DNA from: Diabrotica undecimpunctata
Lineage: Eukaryota; Arthropoda; Insecta; Coleoptera; Chrysomelidae
NCBI RefSeq assembly: GCF_040954645.1
Contig: NC_092804.1
Location: 93,628,862 to 93,692,861, forward strand
Reading direction: 5' to 3'
DNA length: 64,000 nt
This document shows positions 1 to 11,155 of the stretch, one piece after another (positions within the stretch are counted from its first letter, which is position 1; each line of letters begins with the position of its first letter). The notes under the pieces were generated by a model. It did no database searches and was not told the DNA's origin. It saw nothing but the letters and a program-made list of their open reading frames with translations. The translations under genes and the position numbers were made by a program.

Positions 1-2
1 TA

Positions 3-194
3 CGCCAATCACATGTAACATATGCTCAAGTTGCAGCAACTAATACTTCTTCACAAGACAACAACAATAATTCAGACCTTTCAAATAAACTTACAGAATT
101 CCTCAACGAATTTAAAAATATGTTTGCACAATTGATAAACCAAAACAGCATGATACTAAGCATGCTGACAACAGTGATAAATAGAACGTCGTAA
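3..194 (+). CDS. ORF1 (gag-like) C-terminus of the Jockey-type LINE
   Basis: An open frame runs from the window edge for 63 codons and ends in TAA at 192-194. The residues are hydrophilic, rich in Asn, Gln and Ser, followed by a short amphipathic helix-like stretch. That suits the tail of a LINE ORF1 nucleic-acid-binding protein, but no zinc knuckle lies within this part. The stop codon overlaps the ORF2 start as TAATG. The position next to ORF2 is the main evidence for the call. Confidence 0.7.
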   Translation, partial: RQSHVTYAQVAATNTSSQDNNNNSDLSNKLTEFLNEFKNMFAQLINQNSMILSMLTTVINRTS

Positions 195-2866
195 TGGCTA
201 ACTCACTTAGAATAGCAGAGTGGAACGCAAATGGTCTAACAAACCATGTGCAAGAAATTATACTATTTCTAAAAATAAACAAAATAGACATCCTACTTAT
301 ATCTGAGAGTCACACAACTGAGAGGTCTTTTATAAAAATTCCACACTACTCTGTCTATTACGCAAACCATCCAGATGGAACAGCCCATGCTGGTTCAGTT
401 GTAATAATCCGTACAGCTATAAAACACTATGAACTTGCTCCATATATCACCAACAAAATTCAGAGTAGTATCATAAAAGTACAAGCGCTCACCTTCCCAT
501 TAACAATAGCTTCTATCTACAGCCCACCACGCCATACCATCAATCTGGAGGAATACAGGGAGTTTTTTGAACAACTTGGTTCACATTTCCTAGTGGCAGG
601 GGACTGGAATGCAAAACATACAACCTGGGGAGCAAGACTGATATCTCCAAAAGGCAGAAATCTATTAAAGATCATACAAGATAATAACCTGAAATACCTA
701 ACAACTGGTACCCCCACATACTGGCCCACTGATAACAACAAAATTCCTGATCTGCTAGACTTTGCTATAACTAAGGGAATACCTGAAATACACAGCGACA
801 TCACCCCCAGCTTTGATCTACATTCGGACCACAGTCCCATCTTGATTACTTTAAGTACCAATATAATTTGGAAAACTCTTGCACCAAGGCTATGTTCCAG
901 TAGCACGAATTGGATTCAATTCAAAGAAGAAATCAATGAAAAAATATCTCTTGACATTCGACTCAAACACAAAAACGATATTGAAGAAGCTGTAAAATAT
1001 CTAACGGAACAAATACAACAAGCCGCTTGGAAAGCTACTCCTGAAAAGGAAAAAACCATTGATGAAAGGTATAGTATACCCCTCCATACTAGAACACTAG
1101 TAGAAGAAAGAAGAAGAGCCCGTCGCAAATGGCAAAGAACAAGAAACGCGATAGATAAAACACATCTAAACAGGCTCACACACAGACTTCATTCCGCTAT
1201 CCAAACAGCCAAAAACGAATCTTTTGAAAGATATGTCACAAACCTTTCTCTTGACGACAACTCTCTTTGGAAAGCCACAAAGAAATTCAAAAGGCCGGTA
1301 GTAATGAAATCACCAATTCGGAAAAATGATGGAACCTGGGCTCGATCAGATATAGAAAAATCCAACAGATTTGCAGAACATCTATCAACCGTCTTCTCCA
1401 CCCCACAGGCCAACGATATTAACGACGGGAAAATTAGAGACTTCCTTAATGCACCCTGTCAGCTATCATTACCACTAAAATACTTCTCACCAAACGAAGT
1501 CCTTAACGAAATCAACCTGCTTAACCCTCATAAAGCTCCAGGATTTGACCTTATAACTGGCGAAATCTTAAAAAAACTCCCAAGAAAAGGTGTCGTCTTA
1601 ATAACCATTATTTTTAATAGCCTCCTGAGACTATGCTATTTTCCAGTGCAATGGAAGTATGCACAAATTATAATGATACCTAAACCTGGTAAACCTCTAA
1701 CTGAAGCCAGTTCGTACAGACCAATAAGTCTCCTTCCGACTTTATCAAAAGTCTTCGAAAGGTTAATCCTTAACAGAATAGAAACAATAATACCTATAGA
1801 AAACCTTATCCCAGATCATCAGTTTGGTTTTCGGTCAAATCACTCAACCATACAACAGTGCCATAGATTAGTCAACAAAATAAAAGAGAGCCTAGAAGGG
1901 AAACAAATCTGTCTATCAGCATTCCTCGATATACAGCAAGCATTTGATAGAGTGTGGCATGAGGGTCTTCTCTTTAAAATAAAAGCTCAGCTAACTGACC
2001 AAATCTACCTCCTCCTTAAATCATACTTGTCTGCCAGATACTTCCAAGTTAAATTCGAAGGTGCTCTATCCAACTACCACCAAATAAAATCCGGAGTACC
2101 TCAAGGCAGTGTACTTGGCCCATTCCTTTATCAAATCTTCACTGCTGATATTCCTATTACCGAAAATACACTAATGGCAACATTTGCGGATGACACTGGT
2201 ATACTAGCATCAGACATCAACGAAATATTAGCATTTAACAAATTGCAAAATCATCTCAATGAACTAGAAGACTGGCTTAAATGCTGGAAAATAAACGTCA
2301 ACACAAACAAGTCTTGTCAAGTAAATTTCACAAATCGAAGAATTAGATGTCCACAACTACAACTAAATAATTCACCTATACCTATAAAAACAGAAGTAAA
2401 GTACCTGGGTCTTCATCTAGATGAAAAACTTACTTGGAAATCACATATTGCAGCCAAACGACGACACCTCGACCTAAAAGTTAAAAATATGAGCTGGCTA
2501 ATCAACAGAAGATCGCAACTTTCATTAGAAAACAAACTGACCATCTATAAAACAATACTCAAACCAGTGTGGACATACGGAATTGAGCTGTGGGGCTGTA
2601 GCAAACCATCCAACACCAAGATACTACAGACATTCCAGTCAAAAACTATTCGTATGTTAGCTAAAGCCCCATGGTATGTGTCAAACCAAACCCTTCATGC
2701 AGACCTCAATATCCCCTTCATCAATGATGTGATTGCCGACCACTCCAGAAGATACATGAATCGCAGCGCAGACCATCCAAACCATCTCATAGACGAATTA
2801 TTCAACCCCCCACTGGTTGACAGACGTCTAAAAAGACTTTGGCCAGAAGATCTAGCTGCTAGGTAA
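194..2866 (+). CDS. LINE ORF2: AP-like endonuclease and reverse transcriptase
   Basis: An intact 890-residue protein. Residues 1-220 form an AP-endonuclease-like domain: WNANGL near the start, GDWNAKHTTWG around residue 137 and SDHSPI around residue 215, the last holding the catalytic His. The reverse transcriptase follows (about 450-720), with RPISLLPTLSKVFERL, AFLDIQQAFDRVWH, GVPQGSVLGP and the catalytic FADD. A C-terminal thumb-like region ends the protein. It nicks target DNA and primes cDNA synthesis there. Order, length and motifs fit the Jockey clade; there is no RNase H domain. The start ATG lies in the overlap TAATG with ORF1, which suggests coupled re-initiation. No stop or frameshift is seen. 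Confidence 0.93.
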   Translation: MANSLRIAEWNANGLTNHVQEIILFLKINKIDILLISESHTTERSFIKIPHYSVYYANHPDGTAHAGSVVIIRTAIKHYELAPYITNKIQSSIIKVQALTFPLTIASIYSPPRHTINLEEYREFFEQLGSHFLVAGDWNAKHTTWGARLISPKGRNLLKIIQDNNLKYLTTGTPTYWPTDNNKIPDLLDFAITKGIPEIHSDITPSFDLHSDHSPILITLSTNIIWKTLAPRLCSSSTNWIQFKEEINEKISLDIRLKHKNDIEEAVKYLTEQIQQAAWKATPEKEKTIDERYSIPLHTRTLVEERRRARRKWQRTRNAIDKTHLNRLTHRLHSAIQTAKNESFERYVTNLSLDDNSLWKATKKFKRPVVMKSPIRKNDGTWARSDIEKSNRFAEHLSTVFSTPQANDINDGKIRDFLNAPCQLSLPLKYFSPNEVLNEINLLNPHKAPGFDLITGEILKKLPRKGVVLITIIFNSLLRLCYFPVQWKYAQIIMIPKPGKPLTEASSYRPISLLPTLSKVFERLILNRIETIIPIENLIPDHQFGFRSNHSTIQQCHRLVNKIKESLEGKQICLSAFLDIQQAFDRVWHEGLLFKIKAQLTDQIYLLLKSYLSARYFQVKFEGALSNYHQIKSGVPQGSVLGPFLYQIFTADIPITENTLMATFADDTGILASDINEILAFNKLQNHLNELEDWLKCWKINVNTNKSCQVNFTNRRIRCPQLQLNNSPIPIKTEVKYLGLHLDEKLTWKSHIAAKRRHLDLKVKNMSWLINRRSQLSLENKLTIYKTILKPVWTYGIELWGCSKPSNTKILQTFQSKTIRMLAKAPWYVSNQTLHADLNIPFINDVIADHSRRYMNRSADHPNHLIDELFNPPLVDRRLKRLWPEDLAAR

Positions 2867-3036
2867 ATTCCAGAGAGTCGTCAATGGACGACACCTGCCA
2901 CAAGCCAAGAACATACAACATATTTACTTATTACTGTATTGAAGTAGATTGTAAATTAGCAATAAATAAATAAATAAAAAAAAAAATGTTTGACATTTGC
3001 AGCTATAATCAGCTTGTACTTTCGGTAAACTCAACC

Positions 3037-3037
<1 letters not shown>

Positions 3038-3095
<58 letters not shown>
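3038..3095. repeat. (TA)n microsatellite
   Basis: About 58 bp of pure TA. It directly abuts the left terminal repeat of the following TIR element, whose target is also TA. Confidence 0.95.
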
Positions 3096-3098
<3 letters not shown>

Positions 3099-3680
3099 TA
3101 GACTCCCTCTATAACGAGAACCGAAATGGCAGACTAATTACCTCGTTATAAGCCGATCTCGTTATATCAGACAACAATAATACTGTGCATACATATGAAT
3201 ATGTAGTTTTCTAAAACATTATCTTCCTATAGTGAAGCCATTCGGAGCAATATAAGATGCTAATAAATATTGTTTGAGTGGCGTTTTAGAAAAAAAAGAC
3301 TATTCAAAAGAACATTTCTTTAAGACTTTTAGTAACAGCACATGATTTTGTCTACTTTTAAAGCTGTTGGGTCAGCATTTGCAGTACATGGTTCACTTTG
3401 GCAAACTTTTTAGCACTTAGTTCTGTCTGGCACGAGAAGTATAAATAAATTGTTCTTTTTGTTTGTAATCAAGTTTATTAATACATCATTAAAACTAACA
3501 ATACAAAAGAATTAAATTTTCAAGAATTATGAGTAATTAAATTATACAAATGTGTAAAAAAACTAATAGTAGCAATATTTAGATCGCATTGTTCATCTCA
3601 TTTTCCTCTTCATTGTTATTGTCATTCTCTTCTTCAATGTCATCTTCCAATACTTCACTTTGTTGAAGTTTATTGTAAAA

Positions 3681-5941
3681 TTAGTTATGGCATGGTGGTA
3701 CGAATTGCAAAAGTGATCTGATATCATTAAGTTTTGCTTGACTTAATTTTCTTCCTTCGGGGTAAAGAATGCTTAAGTTTAAAGAAGCTAGGTTTACAGG
3801 TCGGCCTTTCAATCTCTTATTTAGATTTACTGAATAAAATTGTGTTTCTTTGTTATGTGTGTATTTAAATTCCATAACTCCTGGATGGTCTTGAGTAAAT
3901 TTCATTTGTTTTATTTTTAACCATTCTACTTTTTGTTCATCTGAGTCTTTTTTGCGGTTTACCAGATTTTGTTTTAATGCATCCATACTCTTGAAATCCT
4001 CTTTTTCCATGCATACTACTTCAAATTTGTTCTTTTTAACTCTTGAGTTTGAAATTATGTTATGCCATTGTGTAGGCACATAAATTTCAGGATGATATTT
4101 CAACTTTTTTTCTATATCACCAAAATCGCTATCGTTTTGTAGATATGAATGTCCTGGCTCAGCAAACTTATGAACTACTTCCTTTATGTTTAAAGTAGGG
4201 GACTGCACTATGTACATCCATAACGCGGCAATATTAATGTTGCGGTTTTGGCCGCCACATGAGTCAGACCATGCAATCAATATGTCCTTATGATCATGGG
4301 TATTTATGAATTTTAAAATACATGATCCTATTTCCTGGGAACCTCGTGAGGCAGTGCTCTCATCCCAAACATGCATTGTCCCGACATTATTTTCAAAATT
4401 ATGTATACCAAGATTGTAGCATGAAAGCTGCCTCTTATAGTAAACAACTCCTGTGGTTAGTTTAGGAAGAAGCATTACTTTCTGAAGATCAAAACTAATT
4501 ACTGTAGCTTTCCCTTCTTTACTAATCTTAACGTCTTCATTTATTTCTGAGCGAGCTAACTGTACTTTTCTGTGGTTTAGTTTCTTAGTCTTTTAACATT
4601 GCTTCATCTTTGTTTTCCTCAGCTGCCTTTATTTCAATGTTCAACCTGTCACATGTTTGACAGGTATCTTTTCGTGGAGATTTAAAACTAAGATTAAAAT
4701 CACGTCTGAACACTTTTTCATAAAGCGATTGGCTTGGAACTTTGTCAACATTTCTCTCTCTTAAACTATCAACATAGAGTCTGTACATTAATGACAAATT
4801 TAAATTACAATCCAAGTATTTTTTTTGGGATTGAGTTCTACAGTAATGACTTACTATGGTAGGGAAACTTTGTATATGATTTTTTATTGACTCCATTGTG
4901 GACGGTGAAGATTTGTTATGAGGCACTTTTTTCCCTCTAAGATCACTTAAATTTCCACTTTTTTTCTTAAGCAAAGCACGATGTACTCTACTACTATTGA
5001 TTTGTAATATTCCCATAAACATTTTTTTGCATACTTTAATATCTCCGTTTTAAGAAGGGATATAAAATTCACGATTGCCTGTTTTTTTTGAAATATCAGT
5101 GTTCTTACGACGTCTTATTATCGTTCTACATTTTACAGCACCACTTATTATGCTTGTTTGAGTTTCCCAAGACTGTGACTCGTTATAAAACAAATTAAAA
5201 AAACTTTCTTTTTGCTGTGCTGTAAGCTTATTTTGGCAGTTTATTTTGCAATTGCAGGAATAGTCATTAAAAGATTTAGAGTGTATGACAGGTCCTGAAG
5301 TATTGATATATTCTTTACCAGCTGCCCTTTTTTGCTTGCGAATATTTTTTTTCCACTTCTTAGGATCAGATTTTCTCTTCTTGTCTTGAGGTTCTTCCTG
5401 CCCTCTGGTATTTTTTTCATCTGTAAAAACACAAAATTATTAATATTTTATATAAGTAAATATTTTACATTACTTTTTTATGTTATAACATAAAAATACT
5501 TTGAAACACACATTCACTATGCATAAGACAGACAATTTACGTTCTCTTTTGCCAAAGTGAACTATGTGATTTTAATTTTTTTTTACAATTCCAATATAAA
5601 TTAATGGAATATATTGCTTCATTCTTATATAGATAGGTAAATACTATGTTCTTAGGTTGGTATAACTGCTCATATTTCACTAGCACTCCCAGTGGACACT
5701 GCAAGAAATAAATTTGCACATGGTTCACTTTGGCAAAAGAAACGTTCCAAAACATAACCAAACTTTGATAATGAAGTTTTATGGCAATAAATATTATTAT
5801 CTTACCTGATTCTGTAATATCCGAATCAGAACTTGGATGGTAATCATCTGAAGACCCATTACATAAATCAGCCTGTTCATCTTCACTAGAATTTCTATCA
5901 ACAATGTCATGACGATGTGAACTATGTGCACGGGAAGCCAT
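3681..5941 (-). pseudogene. Broken transposase-like gene of an insect repeat family
   Basis: Minus-strand gene with a spliced start. Exon 1 (5941-5806) is acidic and Ser-rich and ends at GTAAG. Exon 2 starts at 5420 after a clean TTTTTACAG acceptor, and the joined codons stay in frame. The rest has a basic KKWKKNIRKQKR segment, a Cys cluster (CNCKINC), an in-frame stop at 5050-5052, TCQTCDRL, a frameshift near 4584, then VMLLPKLTTGVVYYKRQL, the acidic-site motif SDSCGGQNRN and GHSYLQNDSDFGDIE. I recognise this as a family common in insect genomes as uncharacterised proteins. The spaced Asp residues suggest an RNase-H-fold (DDE) nuclease, but that is inference. A relative lies at 48541-49530. 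Confidence 0.6.
5421..5805 (-). other. Intron of the transposase-like gene
   Basis: A 385-bp intron with GT donor and TTTTTACAG acceptor. Removing it joins ..ESG to ..DEKNTR in one frame. It contains two copies, in opposite orientations, of the TGCCAAAGTGAACYATGTG motif (5547-5568 and 5717-5738). Confidence 0.6.
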
Positions 5942-6536
5942 CTTGGACTGGATGATGGTTCACTGTGGCATATGACTACCAGTACTACCACCCTTTTGCT
6001 AAATAGAATTTACTAATTTCCAGCTGATGTTTTCTGTTATTCACATAGTTCGTTTTGGCATAAGTTTAGAACAAAAGTTTGCCTCATAATGGAAATGAAA
6101 AAGTTAAAACAAATAAAATGCACATAGTTCACTCTGGCATGAGACCATCCATGTATAAAGCGTATTTTAAAGGATAATATAACCTATTGCTTCTGCAATT
6201 GGAAGAAGTCTGTCATTTTTGACTGCTTTAAATTGTCCAGTATCATTCTATCTATCATATTTTCTAAAGATGTGAAACAGTTGTATTTATTGTAAAGAAG
6301 TTTATTGCGAGCGGCAGTTAAGTTTATTGCTGGGCAGTTAAAAAGGGTATTTATTTATAACCACGGCCGGGTTAAGAGCGTAAAAAACACGTTTTTCGAT
6401 CTTATTTTCTCTCGTTATAACCAAATTTGCCTCGCTATAGAGGGTTATAGTTCAATAGAAGTTTCACGGGACATCTAATGTGCCTCGTTATAAGCGAAAC
6501 CTCGTAATAACCGTGTGCGTTATAGAGGGAGTATTC

Positions 6537-7644
6537 GGGCCGTGCAAGTTCGGAAGAGCGACACCTGGTGTCGTAAATTAGCAAAATTTACTGCACTTTC
6601 ATGTTAGATGGAGGTTTTCCGGATAAATGTCAAGGACGTAGCCCCAGAAAAGAATAAGAAGAAAAAGTAAGATTGAGGTTATGTCGGTATGTTATTAAAA
6701 GATAAACATTGTATGTAGTGTAAATACAAATAAGTATATTATTAAATTACAGCATTACTGTTAATATGGATGCAATAAATTTTTTTAGGAGAGACAAAAA
6801 ACTTTTGGAAATTTTTGTTTTAGCAAATAGAAAAAACCAAGATATACATTTGGGTAGATATTTTATTTGATTAAAGTTATTTGATCTTGTTTTAATGGCA
6901 TAGATATTAATCATTCACTCAGTCACAATCAGATTATAGTGTAATTATTGAGTAATTGACTTGTTACTTAGCTCAGTAAACTTAACTTATTTATTCCTCG
7001 CATAAACGAACAAAGCTTTAAAATAATGCATAAATTAGCAGGTTAACCCCATGATATCATCATATTGGTTTGAACAATTAATTCTTTTCCTGTAAACTTT
7101 TGGACAGCGAATATATCTTAATGCATCTTCAGAAAAACTTGAACTTGATGCATTTTTGTAAACTTCAAAAAAATAAAATTTAAACATTAAACTTGATTTT
7201 TGGGTTAAAGTGAACTCTAAGTGAGTGTTACGAAACTAAAATTTACACTTAAAAGTGAACTTTTATTTATTATTTATTTCAAACTGACTTTAAAATCGGG
7301 CACAAGAATAATGCATAATTTAGGTTATGTTACTTATGCTTTTGTATGATATAAATCCACTTTTCTCTTTGTAGTAATTTGTGTTTCGAAGTTGGAAACG
7401 AATAAAACTTAAATTGACAATTTTTTGTTGTATTTTTACAATTTATAACACAGCATTTACTAAATCTCGTTTTCTTCATTGACAGAAGGTGTAAATAACC
7501 ACGAATATGAAATATGACAATTTGAGAATTGACAATATGAATTTATGAAATCTATGAAATGTGCAGTAAAAAATGCAAGATTTCTCCGCTACTCGCGCAC
7601 GATCGTTTCTCGTATCACATCCAAGTACTTGCACGTCGCCAATA
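6537..7644. other. AT-rich intergenic stretch, nothing recognised
   Basis: No open frame of note, no repeat shared with other parts of the window and no RNA gene signature seen. Confidence 0.6.
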
Positions 7645-7698
<54 letters not shown>

Positions 7699-7866
7699 TC
7701 TTCTTATTCTTCTTCAGCCTTCATTCATCCATTGTTGGACATAGGCCTCCTCCAATTGTTTCCACGCTTCCCTATCTTTTGCAATTCTCATCCATTGCTT
7801 TCCAGCTACAGCTGTTATATCGTCTATCCATCTCTTTTTGGGTCTTCCCACGCTTCTTTTTGTTTC

Positions 7867-7960
<94 letters not shown>

Positions 7961-7968
7961 TATATAAA
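7645..7968. repeat. Two (TA)n arrays flanking an RTE tail
   Basis: TA runs at about 7645-7696 and 7870-7968, the second interrupted twice by GATA. The 173 bp between them is the 3' end of a LINE. Confidence 0.95.
7697..7869 (-). pseudogene. RTE-type LINE reverse transcriptase, last ~50 codons
   Basis: Reading the minus strand from 7869 gives [11 protein letters not shown], then a Trp-rich end ([19 protein letters not shown]) and [10 protein letters not shown] followed by a stop. This is the characteristic C-terminus of RTE-like LINE proteins. It is a 5'-truncated insertion with a short simple-sequence tail that runs into (TA)n. Confidence 0.8.
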
Positions 7969-8038
7969 TATTATAAACAGTTCTGTTTTGGATGGGTTGG
8001 AGTCAATAAAAGGGCTATTGGTTAACTATTTTTTTATT

Positions 8039-8076
8039 CTCGAGCTTTCAATTGTGTTTACAATTATTATCAAGAG
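8039..8076 (-). ncRNA. Hammerhead ribozyme motif, PLE-B
   Basis: Stem I CTC/GAG, core TTGATAA (U3-A8 version), stem II AATTGT/ACAATT with loop AAAC, GAA, self-complementary AGCT as stem III, and cleavage-site C17. It lies in the 3' pLTR in the sense of the element. Confidence 0.75.
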
Positions 8077-8512
8077 CTAAAAAAGACAAAATACTTACAA
8101 GGTTGAACTAAAAAGAAAAAACAATTTTTGTTAACTTACCAAATAAAAATTAGTTTGGTAAGTAAAAATTACTGCTTACATCTTCAAAATATTTAATACA
8201 AAAATGTTTTAATCTAATAAATGTTTCTCCGAAAATTTTTATAATTTTGAAAACATTTTTTTAATATAAAAATAATTGAATTTATAAATAAGTTCCAATA
8301 GCAACCAATTACAAATAGCCTCAATGTCATAAATGCCAACATAAAATTTTTCTTTTTGACAATTATATTGCCAAAAGTAAAATTTCGTTTAAACATTCTT
8401 TTTTGTTTAGTAACAAAAAGAAGAAGATTTATTCACCGTTGACAGATGTCTGAAAGAATGTGACAGATATATGGAGAATTAAATATGACATTTTACAAGT
8501 TTTATATATAAA

Positions 8513-8930
8513 TCATAAAGAAAGAATATAATTATAAATTTTGCTTAAATTTTGAATTTCTGATCTTTTGTTTAAACTATTATCATTTTTGCTAATACAA
8601 ACCATTTCCAAAAAAGTTCTTTTAAATTTATTACTTTCACTACATAAAATTTTAATGTTATCAAAATCCATAATATGGTCTTTATCGATTACATGTTCTG
8701 CCAAAGCACAAGATGGTTTTTTAATTCTGCAATCACTTTTGTGAGAAATAATGCGATTTGAAAGATTTCTTCCGGTCTCACCAACATATTCAGCCTCACA
8801 CTGAGTACAACTAATGCTGTATACTAAATTCGTTTTTTCAAATTTGTCTATAGGATATTTAGTTTTAGAATATAAAGATGAAATAGTTTTGATGTTCTTT
8901 GTTGCTATTTTTATATTGTCGGATGTTCGG
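8513..8930 (-). pseudogene. PLE-B GIY-YIG endonuclease domain, truncated
   Basis: The minus strand reads VYSISCTQCEAEYVGETGRN, followed by LSNRI, a basic segment and ALAEHVIDKDH. The end is an FLEMVCISK and LNKRSEIQNLSKIY tail. This is the GIY-YIG nuclease of Penelope-like retroelements, with two Cys of the usual CxxC insert and the catalytic Arg region (GRNLSNRI). The reverse transcriptase that should precede it is absent. In active elements this domain nicks DNA for target-primed reverse transcription. The end of the frame is close to that of the PLE-C protein at 50330-50698. Confidence 0.8.
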
Positions 8931-8935
8931 ATAAA

Positions 8936-9500
8936 TTTCCGCGGTCAGATGAATGAAAATTACTTAGTTCTCGGGAAGAACCGCGTTGAGAATTTATTAC
9001 TCGACGTTTCGGCACCCATTTTGGAGCCATTATCAAGAGTGATACGGTTCGGTTCGAGTTCGGGGTCTCAATCTGCCTATTCCTCTCACTCGAGACGTAC
9101 CAGTATCGTGTTCTATATTGCAATAACTGTCTCTCGGCACTGAGGTCTCAATCTGCCTACTCATCAGTGTCAAGTGACAACCGGTCTTACCCTGTGTCTT
9201 GTATACTCGTTGTATGCGCGGGAACGGTATGCGCTGACGTGGTCTGAACTGACGTGGCCTGGGCGGTGTGGGCGGGAGGTCACTGAAGCAGGGGTCGCCA
9301 TGTTGCCGGCAATCGTTTCGCGTCATCGCGTCAAATATTCCGATACTACTTCAGCCCTAGCCCAACATCATATTCAAACAGGCCACAAAATAGATTTCGA
9401 AAAAGCAAAAACCATCGCCCCCATCCGCTCCTTAAAATCGAGAATCACTCGTGAAGCTATCGAAATCGAAAAACGGCCTAACAACTTGAACTTAATAAAC
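8936..9500. mobile_element. PLE-A fragment: inverted pLTR joined to a short C-terminal coding piece
   Basis: From 8936 to 9335 the PLE-A 3' end is in minus orientation (pLTR, promoter region, last codons). At 9336 it switches to plus orientation and gives about 55 codons of the PLE-A C-terminus (SDTTSALAQHHIQTGHKIDF and onwards). This is a 5'-truncated copy capped by an inverted pLTR, as in the better copies at 34734 and 22183. The TATA box of the intact copy at 39672 is altered here. Confidence 0.75.
8999..9040 (-). ncRNA. Hammerhead ribozyme motif, PLE-A
   Basis: Stem I ACTC/GAGT, core TTGATAA, stem II closed by GGC/GCC, GAA, ACGT as loop-less stem III, C17. Confidence 0.7.
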
Positions 9501-9543
9501 TGTGTTGTTTGTTTATATCGACAGTCAATAATATCCAGTATTT

Positions 9544-11060
<1,517 letters not shown>

Positions 11061-11075
11061 AATCCCCGCCATTTG
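11061..11075 (-). promoter_or_regulatory. Polypurine tract
   Basis: Minus strand AAATGGCGGGGATT directly before the LTR start TGTTATG. This is the expected plus-strand priming site. The same tract occurs at 15353-15367 and 59016-59030. Confidence 0.7.
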
Positions 11076-11155
11076 ATCTGCCGAAAACTCTTTGTTAAAT
11101 TTTAAAAATGACAAAAGTTTTCTAGGATCAAATTATTTCACTATGTTATTAAAAT

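Larger units (their letters stand above)
1..2986 (+). mobile_element. Jockey-type non-LTR retrotransposon, 5' end outside the window
   Basis: A LINE cut by the window start. It contains the end of ORF1, a complete ORF2 (endonuclease plus reverse transcriptase) and a short 3' UTR of about 120 bp. The UTR ends in overlapping AATAAA units at 2961-2974 and an A run to about 2986, which marks the 3' end expected for a poly(A)-tailed Jockey-clade element. No disabling mutation is visible in the part present, so the copy may be young. The target-site duplication cannot be checked because the 5' end is missing. Confidence 0.9.
3388..6139. repeat. Six dispersed copies of a 19-bp motif around the transposase-like gene
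   Basis: Motif CACATAGTTCACTTTGGCA or close variants at 3388-3406, 5717-5738, 5955-5970, 6042-6060 and 6121-6139, and in the opposite orientation at 5547-5568. Three copies lie within 200 bp upstream of the start codon at 5941. Such spaced short repeats resemble transposase-binding subterminal repeats. Confidence 0.7.
3096..6536. mobile_element. TIR DNA transposon, pogo/Tc1-mariner-like ends, degenerate
   Basis: The left end (3096-3116, CAGTAGACTCCCTCTATAACG) and the inverted right end near 6517-6536 share ACTCCCTCTATAACG. Both ends hold several copies of CCTCGTTATAAGC-like sequence. The left end follows TATA. The same right end recurs at 32203-32322, which confirms a repeat family. The interior holds a minus-strand transposase-like pseudogene (3681-5941) and six copies of a 19-bp motif. 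Whether that gene belongs to these ends, or is a second element nested inside, is not settled. pogo-like elements usually encode a different transposase. Confidence 0.55.
7974..8935 (-). mobile_element. Penelope-like element PLE-B, 3' end with GIY-YIG domain and pLTR
   Basis: A 5'-truncated PLE on the minus strand. It has the C-terminal GIY-YIG domain (8518-8930), a 3' UTR and the terminal pLTR, which ends at the (TA)n near 7970. The last 230 bp recur at 29775-30042 (minus) and 30061-30290 (plus), which defines the repeat. Its hammerhead motif lies at 8039-8076. Confidence 0.8.

Noticed and set aside
6537..7644. Search for tRNA, snRNA or host exons in the spacer
   Set aside because: No cloverleaf, conserved box or open frame could be supported by eye.
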